This document shows positions 57,887-64,000 of a stretch of 64,000 nt of DNA, one piece after another. The DNA comes from Leptidea sinapis. Taxonomy: Eukaryota; Arthropoda; Insecta; Lepidoptera; Pieridae. Position 1 is the stretch's first letter. Each line of letters opens with the position of its first letter. Under the pieces are notes generated by a model that was given only the letters and a program-made list of their open reading frames with translations, searched no databases and was not told the origin of the DNA. The stretch is from NCBI RefSeq assembly GCF_905404315.1, contig NC_066283.1, positions 6,262,001 to 6,326,000 of the forward strand. Reading direction: 5' to 3'. The position numbers and the translations under genes are program-made.

Positions 57887-58228
57887 ATGGAATTGACTGG
57901 AGAAAATTCTAGAGCGATGATTTATTCTGACTTTCGAAGTGGTTTAACACAAAAACAGTGTGTTGACCGGATGATTTCTGCATTTGGTGATGAAGCCTCA
58001 TCCAAAACCACAATTTATCGCTGGTTTGCTGAATTTCAACGTGGACGTGTCAAGCTCAGTGATGATCCCCGACAAGGTCGTCCAAAAACTGCAGTCACCA
58101 AAGAAAACGTTGATGCTGTGCGTAAGCTGATTGAGGAAGATCGACATGTGACATACCGCGAAATTCAGGCAACTTTAGACATTAGCATGAGTCAAATACA
58201 AATAATCTTGCATGAACAATTAGAATTC
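57887..58228 (+). pseudogene. Mariner transposase N-terminal domain
   Basis: ATG at 57887. First HTH (NSRAMIYSDFRSGLTQKQCV, SKTTIYRWFAEFQRGR), a GRPKT hook (DDPRQGRPKTAVTKENVDAV), second HTH (IEEDRHVTYREIQATLDISM, SQIQIILHEQL). The frame is open until it meets foreign sequence and then a stop at 58256. All three catalytic Asp residues are missing. Confidence 0.88.
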
Positions 58229-58759
58229 TTCGCCTACCGCCTTATCATTGCAAACTAAATCCCATTGAATTGGTGTGGGCCCAAATAAAAAATTATGTTG
58301 CTGCCAATAACTCGACATTCAAAATGAGTGACGTTAAAAAATTATTTCATGACGCAATAGCGTTAATAGAGGCAAATCACTGGAAGAAGTGCTGCGACCA
58401 CGTGGTACGCGAAGAAAATGTCATGTGGAATTTGGATAACGTCATGGAATTCGCAGAACAAAATACTTTTATAATAAATGTAACGGGAGAATCTAGCGAT
58501 ACTGATTAGTGATTTAAGTAATTTTAAGACATTTTTCTATTAAATTAATTAAATTAACTCAAAATCTGTCTAACTCTACTAATATAGCTTTTAAGTTTAC
58601 ATTGTTACTAACACTCACTAACATAATTTGGATAATCTGTAATGTCCAAAATGAATGATATTTTATTATTCTTTCTTTTATTAATTTTCCATTAAACTTA
58701 ATTTTATATAAAAAAAATGTGTTCGAATTTTACTTCACTGTGAATACACCCTTACCCTG
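58229..58759 (+). pseudogene. C-terminal half of a second Tc1/mariner-superfamily transposase
   Basis: In a different frame from the mariner part it reads RLPPYHCKLNPIELVWAQIK, NYVAANNSTFKMSDVKKLFH, IEANHWKKCCDHVVREENVM and IINVTGESSDTD, stop at 58507-58509. This is the 'LPPYHC.LNPIE..WAQ.K' catalytic-Glu block and terminus of a DDE_3-type transposase distinct from mariner. Its 3' UTR ends in ACCCTTACCCTG next to TA (58760-58761), i.e. a CAGGG-type terminus. Confidence 0.8.
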
Positions 58760-59006
58760 TAGTTGCACTGATGACTCACTATTTTCTTCACGCGAATGGA
58801 CTATAAGCCCTAATGCTTTCTATACTTTCCCTAAAATAAATAATAAATTGCGAGGTCAGAGATGTTTCATCACCTGAAGAAGCTGTGGACAAAACGGCCA
58901 TTTGGAGACCCCAACTTCCGAATGGAATGGTTGCTTCAATGATTAGTTCCATCGTATGGAAAAATGTGTCAAATTTCGCGGAGAATACTTTGAAAAGCAA
59001 TAACTA
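58760..59006 (+). pseudogene. Mariner transposase C-terminal remnant
   Basis: SPNAFYTFPKINNKLRGQR (SPDLAPNDFYTFPKI block), shift, SSPEEAVDK, then in another frame SEWNGCFND, stop, FHRMEKCVKFRGEYFEKQ, stop at about 59004-59006. Typical mariner ending, with frameshifts. Confidence 0.82.
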
Positions 59007-59338
59007 CATTTTTAAACATTTATGTTGTGTCACTTCCTTGATTCCCGAAATTTTCAATGCCGCCCTCGTATGTAATGTAGGTGTACCTGTATTATTCGGA
59101 TATTAGAGAATCCTAATAATGCATCGGCTGCTATGCTGTCTTCATATCAATTTTATGCGGCACGACTTGCATCTTTCGAGGTTGGACATAAACTAGAGTA
59201 AAAAATAAAAATATTCTTTGACAAAGACTGAGAGTGAGAATTGAGACTCACGAATATAGGTGTGTTGACGCATCGCCAAATATGTTTGTAGCTTAACTAC
59301 GGAGGACAAGACAAGCATGACGTCACATGATGGTGAGT

Positions 59339-59384
59339 GATTGCCCTGCCCACCAGAAAGCAGTACCGCTCAGGATTGAAAAAC
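59339..59384 (-). repeat. Family A fragment, copy 10
   Basis: gattgccctgcccaccagaa ... taccgctcaggatt. Confidence 0.6.
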
Positions 59385-59400
59385 TAAAACGTTTCTTGTG

Positions 59401-59793
59401 TTCAATTTCACTCATGAGATATTTAACAAATTACCAAAAGAAATAAGAGAGGAGACAGTGTTAAATATATCTAAATTTAAACTATTAACATTATTAAAAA
59501 AATATTGTTTTTACTCAATAAACGAATATTATCAAACGAAGTGGTAACTGGCACCAATATTATTTTTAATGTTATAATTTTTAGTGATTATTTTTTACTA
59601 CATTATCTCTTAATATTTCATTAATTATTGTAATTGTATATTGGTATAGATTCACGTTGGTCAAATTAAAAGTAGCAGTAATTATTAATTGTGTTAGGTT
59701 ATAATATTATAAAACGAAACCACTAAAATATCTGCATGTCTGTCAACACGAAACATGTGTATGTTTCTGGCAAATAAAGAACTTTGACTTTGA
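59401..59793 (+). mobile_element. 5'-truncated LINE 3' end
   Basis: 59401-59547 is open: FNFTHEIFNKLPKEIREETV, LNISKFKLLTLLKKYCFYSI, NEYYQTKW, stop: the 'FNKLP..IR......FK..L...L' reverse-transcriptase ORF end. The 3' UTR ends ataaagaactttgactttga, a LINE-type tail. Confidence 0.72.
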
Positions 59794-60784
59794 AATATAT
59801 GTGGTTCTACTACTGTAGGGGTCGCTAGTTTTCTCAGCTCTTCACAGCGTTTTGATCCACATGATGACCTCAGCCGTGTTGATCCATTCATGATGGCCGG
59901 TTTTGCATACAAGATTAGAGAATACCTTTCAACCCTAAAGCCACAAATGTCTCTGAAATTGATATTCGTTTACACTATAAGCATCCTTTCCACGTCAAAA
60001 GACTTTTCATTCATTCATAATATTTATCAACCTACAGCAGATATCAAGGACACGACTTCTCATAAATTAAGACCATAATATTATAATATAGGTATCTTCA
60101 TTAGATGATTAATTATTGCCTGATATCAGTTTTATTACTGCTTGTAGGGACACCCTCATTTACTAACTATCACGGATTTAATATTCTAAGATTAATTTCA
60201 ACTTCTGTAGGTTTTCCTCTCCAGTTCTAGAATATATAGTGAACCACATAATAGTATACATATATTATAAACCAAAGTCCCCGCTGGTTTTGTTTGTCTG
60301 AATGCGGTAAACTTAAAATCAAATCAAATCAAGTCATATATTTGCATAAATTGAGTGGGTACATTGGTGTTACATTATAATATAAAAACTAGATACATAC
60401 GGATTTAATGCTAATAGCTATATTATAATCTACCACGGATAAACGCAAAGAAATATAACGAAAAAACAATTTTTATATTTAAACTCCAAAAAACAATAAA
60501 GTCTGTCTGGCTTTTCTTTTTCTCACGTTTACACCAGCGGTTAGCAGGTTCGTCCTCTCTCACTCAAACCAATTGTTCTTTTTATAGGACTAAATAATGA
60601 TACTAATAATGTACATACCCATAATTCTAATGTACTTATTCAAGTATTGTAACTAAGAATAAAAATATTTTACAATCAATAAAAGATTGTATTAATATAC
60701 AAGTTTTCCTTACATTATCATATTAATGTACATAATATTTAAATAATAACCTAAGATTTCTCAAATTAAACAACTTCATTTTCT
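59794..60784. other. Intergenic, nothing certain
   Basis: 60310-60440 (aaatcaaatcaaatcaagtc ... gcataaattgagtgg) looks like an inverted LINE 3' end. The short + ORF at 59890-60078 has no recognisable motif. Confidence 0.35.
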
Positions 60785-60990
60785 TTATTTTTCATAAAAT
60801 ATCGTTACAATATAACTTTGTACAAAAAATCTTATTTAATAGACAGAGGGTGGTCGCTCCATTCTCAATCTATGGTATCATTAAGAACGTCACTTATATT
60901 ATAGTAACACAAACGTTTCTTAGCAACTCTTTTGAATTTCTTACCACATTTCTTTTATACATTTTCTGGGATCATGTTGTAAAAGGATAA
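60785..60990 (-). mobile_element. LINE family H 3' fragment, worn
   Basis: Matches 37255-37430 in order (tcttatttaatag, gggtggtcgctccattc, tggtatcattaaga, acattttctgggatc.tgttgtaaaa), with deletions. Confidence 0.65.
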
Positions 60991-61674
60991 TATAAAAAGT
61001 CATCTTAAAAAAAGTCCCACAATGATTCCTGCGCTCGTTCTAACCAGGCCTGTGATCTGAAAATTATTTTGAATTACAATATTTGATAATAATATTGATA
61101 ACTTATATTATTATATCGTTATGTTATTAAGATAGACAGACTTAACCGCCTTTATTTATTAAAAATTCAACTTGCAATTAATATCAATATTTACAATGGA
61201 CGATAAACCCAAATATTCCATTAATTGAAAACACGCCACATTATAAATGTGTTTAAAATTTTCCTGTTACGAAATACAATGATTTACGACGTGCTTTTCA
61301 AATCCAAAGTACTTATTTGCGATGATTTGCTTTTTCTGATTAAAGATTTTTTCACTTTGCTTATTGCATAGAGATGTGCTTTCACTATTATGCCACTGAG
61401 CTGTTTGATCTATTTTCTGCCACTAAACTCTACCATCGTACCACACACTACGAACAAAAATATCATTCTCTCCAATTGGAACTACAGCTGTCAGTGCGAT
61501 TTTTGTGGAAATATCTTGCATTGTTAATGATCTAATTATCTATAAAAAGAAAACAACAAAAGATACACTAAAAGATGACAAGTAAAACAGCATACAATAA
61601 GTAGCTCTAGTGTTACTTGCGCCTTGAAACAAACCGACCCATACCAGGGTTACAGTGGAACATTTCCTATTTAC

Positions 61675-61977
61675 CAGGAGGCTTTGCACAGGATGCCGGC
61701 TAGATTATGGGTACCACAACGACGCCTATTTCTGCCGTGGAGCAGGTATGTGTAAGCATTGTGTTTCGGTCTGAAGGGCGTCGTAGCTAGTGAAATTTCT
61801 GAGCAATTGAGACTTAACATCTTGTCTCAACTCTCAAGGTGATGAGCGCTTTTGTAGTGCCACTCAGAATATTTGGGTTTTTCAATAATCCTGAGTGGCA
61901 CTGCATTGTAATGGGCAAGGCGTATCAGTTACCATCAACTGAACGTCCTGCTCGTCTCGTCCCTTATTTTCATAAAA
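61675..61977 (+). repeat. Family A SINE-like repeat, copy 11 (full length)
   Basis: From caggaggctttgcacaggat to cataaaaatataaaa. The hairpin arms AGTGCCACTCAG and CTGAGTGGCACT both differ from the family form at the same base pair (G:C to A:T). Confidence 0.88.
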
Positions 61978-64000
61978 ATATAAAAATATCTGTTATAAAG
62001 TGGTTATATTATGTAGGTAAAAGTCACACACCGACTTTTTTATTTGAATATTAGATACTTGTTGATGATTGAATTTTGGACTATTATATTATGATTCATT
62101 ATATTATGATTCATCCATAAACTTTGGAATTGATGAACTTAAAAGTTAATTTAATGAAAAGGGAGCTGAACCTGGACTGGACTGGGTTGAAGTTGCATGA
62201 AAGTGTTGATGCAGTTGAAAGAAACTAGGGATACATATAGTGTTAAATATAACATTATTAATAAAAAACGAATATAATTATAAAAAACTTCACTTAATAT
62301 TTATTTACAACATAACAACGCAGTTATATTATTTACAAAACTTAATACTCATTATGAATACCTAATAAAAAATGTTATTACAAGGAAGTGTAACAAGAAT
62401 ATCGACAGTATTTCCGTGTTGACAGATAGCCCGTTGACTGAAACAAAAAAAAAACAGAATGAACCTAATTAAGTTGGCAAAACACTGTAAACGAGCTAAT
62501 TACTTTAATAATTTGCTTTTATATAACTAAATACTGTTGCCACTGAATTCTACCTCAACCAATTGTCCCGTTCAGTCTGATGACAATACATTTTTATTAT
62601 TAGCGGTGACATCTAGGATTAGCTCCACATAAAGACATTCTTCGTCAGTTATTAAAGGCTTTTTTCATTTGCCACCGTGACATGGCTTCTGTGGTAAGGG
62701 CTTCCTCTCAACGAGGGTTCTCCATGTTTAACACTTAATCATTCACACTCGTAAATAAGACGTTAAAACACAATTATTTAACATTTAGAGACCATTGGAG
62801 AAAAATTCTTATATAGCTTGACTGCGCCTACATTATTTTTCTTATTTAAATGTTATAATTATGCTAAAAAACTCTAAGTAATAATATTATAATGAATATT
62901 ATATCAAGTCGTTTATTTATTATACATTTAAAAATAATGCGAGAAATTAAAGAAATAATAAGCAGGGTACAACATTATGCCTCTAGCTGAAGAATTTGGT
63001 ATTACAAATGCATTTTGGTTTTATTTTGGGGCAAAATTATATAAGAAGCGTAGATTCTAAAATAAAACTAAAACCCACCTTCAATAATATGCTTATTTTC
63101 TAAAATTAATGAAATTTACAGCTTCAACAATATTTGGTATATAATACGTACGGTGATGCAATAAAAAACACACGACACATATATCAAAGAGTTATGAGTA
63201 CTTTACATCAAGCAACTATCATAATAATATGCACAAAGTGGTTAAACTATGACACATGCTCCGTTTAAAAAAGTGTTATGTTATTTTTCACCCATGTTAA
63301 TTAATTAGCATAGTTATTTAACTTATCAAATTCTTGCTCGTAAATAGGTGAATCACACGGCCGATGCCCAAGGTAAAAAACAGTAAAAATCAAGGTTAAT
63401 AATTAAAATCGTATGATTATATTGAAATACAGTGATCTGATAAGATGAAATATGTCGTATTTTACGGTTCACAACTGGTTTCTGTAACTCAAGTCATGCG
63501 ATACTTATTGGCACCATGATTCAAGATACTTAAAATATTTAATATTTTATTAAGGGGTACATCCTTATATAACAGATATTATGGATGATAAAGAAGCATG
63601 TAAACGAGAGGAGAAGGAGTTTACTTCATTGATTTTGTTTTGATGAAATAGTGATTTCAATTGAAACCAGTAAGTACTAAGCTTCGTTTTAGTAAAATCA
63701 ATCACATAAATTTTATGCTAGAAGTGGGGTGCATAGTAAGATATTTTAAAATGATCCTACTTAACCAGTATTTGTCAACAAAATATTTATAGCAATTGAC
63801 ATGAAGCACCGTATGATTTTTTACATTTAAAATACAGTTTTTGTTAATTTACTTTGTTAATTTTTAGTTTTGTCTTAGATATATTAAAGCATCTTTTTGA
63901 TTATTTTAACATATATTTATTTTTGCTGTTTTAGTCTTTACGTGATTTGTAATCTATAGTAACGAATAATTGACTTTTTGGTACACTAATGTACAAAAAC
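61978..64000. other. Right-end intergenic, nothing recognised
   Basis: AT-rich. Read on both strands without finding an exon, TIR pair or LINE end that I can support. Confidence 0.4.

Larger units (their letters stand above)
57714..59068 (+). mobile_element. Mariner element carrying a piece of another transposon
   Basis: TA at 57712-57713 and 59069-59070. The TIRs CGAGGGCTGCACTAAAAGTA... and (inverted) CGAGGGCGGCATTGAAAATT..., about 5 differences in 30. Mariner 5' part to about 58228, foreign part 58229-58759, mariner 3' part from 58760. Confidence 0.88.

Noticed and set aside
59890..60078. 62-codon + strand ORF (MMAGFAYKIREYLSTL...)
   Set aside because: No recognised domain or splice support; could be a LINE scrap, but I cannot show it.

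Overview
The window is eukaryotic. It is AT-rich, has introns, and is dense in transposable-element (TE) debris. The TE families, the two host genes and the intron positions point to an insect, most likely a moth or butterfly. That assignment is inference from repeat and gene character, not from a database search.

Host genes. (1) At the left edge, on the + strand, is the last coding exon (1793-1945) of a type I TGF-beta/BMP receptor kinase, closest to saxophone/ALK2. Its downstream region opens with a 19-bp minisatellite. (2) A complete three-exon beta-tubulin gene lies on the - strand. Exon 1 (47463-47519) holds the 19 N-terminal codons starting MREI, exon 2 is 18552-18660, and exon 3 is 13327-14537. 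The 458-residue product has a six-residue insertion after residue 55, which resembles Drosophila betaTub60D (beta-3 tubulin). Intron 1 is about 28.8 kb and intron 2 about 4.0 kb, so more than half of the window is one tubulin gene. Only exon 3 is visible as a long ORF; the other two exons were found by reading the - strand. A TCAGT initiator-like motif lies about 70 nt upstream of the ATG.

Transposable elements fill most of the rest. DNA transposons: a TTAA-flanked piggyBac-like element (10501-12656) with subterminal palindromes and a spliced ORF start; a Tc1-like DD34E element (38042-39446) lacking its first catalytic Asp; a TA-flanked element (51156-52115) nested in another TIR element (50931-52373), itself nested in a mariner relic; and a mariner (57714-59068) whose middle is replaced by the 3' half of an unrelated Tc1/mariner-superfamily element. 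MITEs: several families, including three 138-bp copies, a pogo-like copy and a Harbinger-like copy with an in-window empty site. Non-LTR retrotransposons: at least ten 3' coding remnants of different families, one ORF1 zinc-knuckle remnant and one RT-core (YLDD) remnant. Short repeats: an 11-copy ~300-bp SINE-like family with a conserved hairpin, tRNA-derived SINE pieces, and the 'agctgaccc' families.

Layout: 1-1.8 kb, LINE and SINE relics plus the receptor intron; 1.8-3.3 kb, receptor end; 3.3-13 kb, intergenic TE field; 13.3-47.5 kb, beta-tubulin gene with TE-filled introns; 47.5-64 kb, upstream intergenic region rich in nested mariners and LINE pieces, with no host gene recognised. I found no new multi-gene system. 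The most notable items are the specialised tubulin and its hidden exons, and the nested or chimeric transposons.
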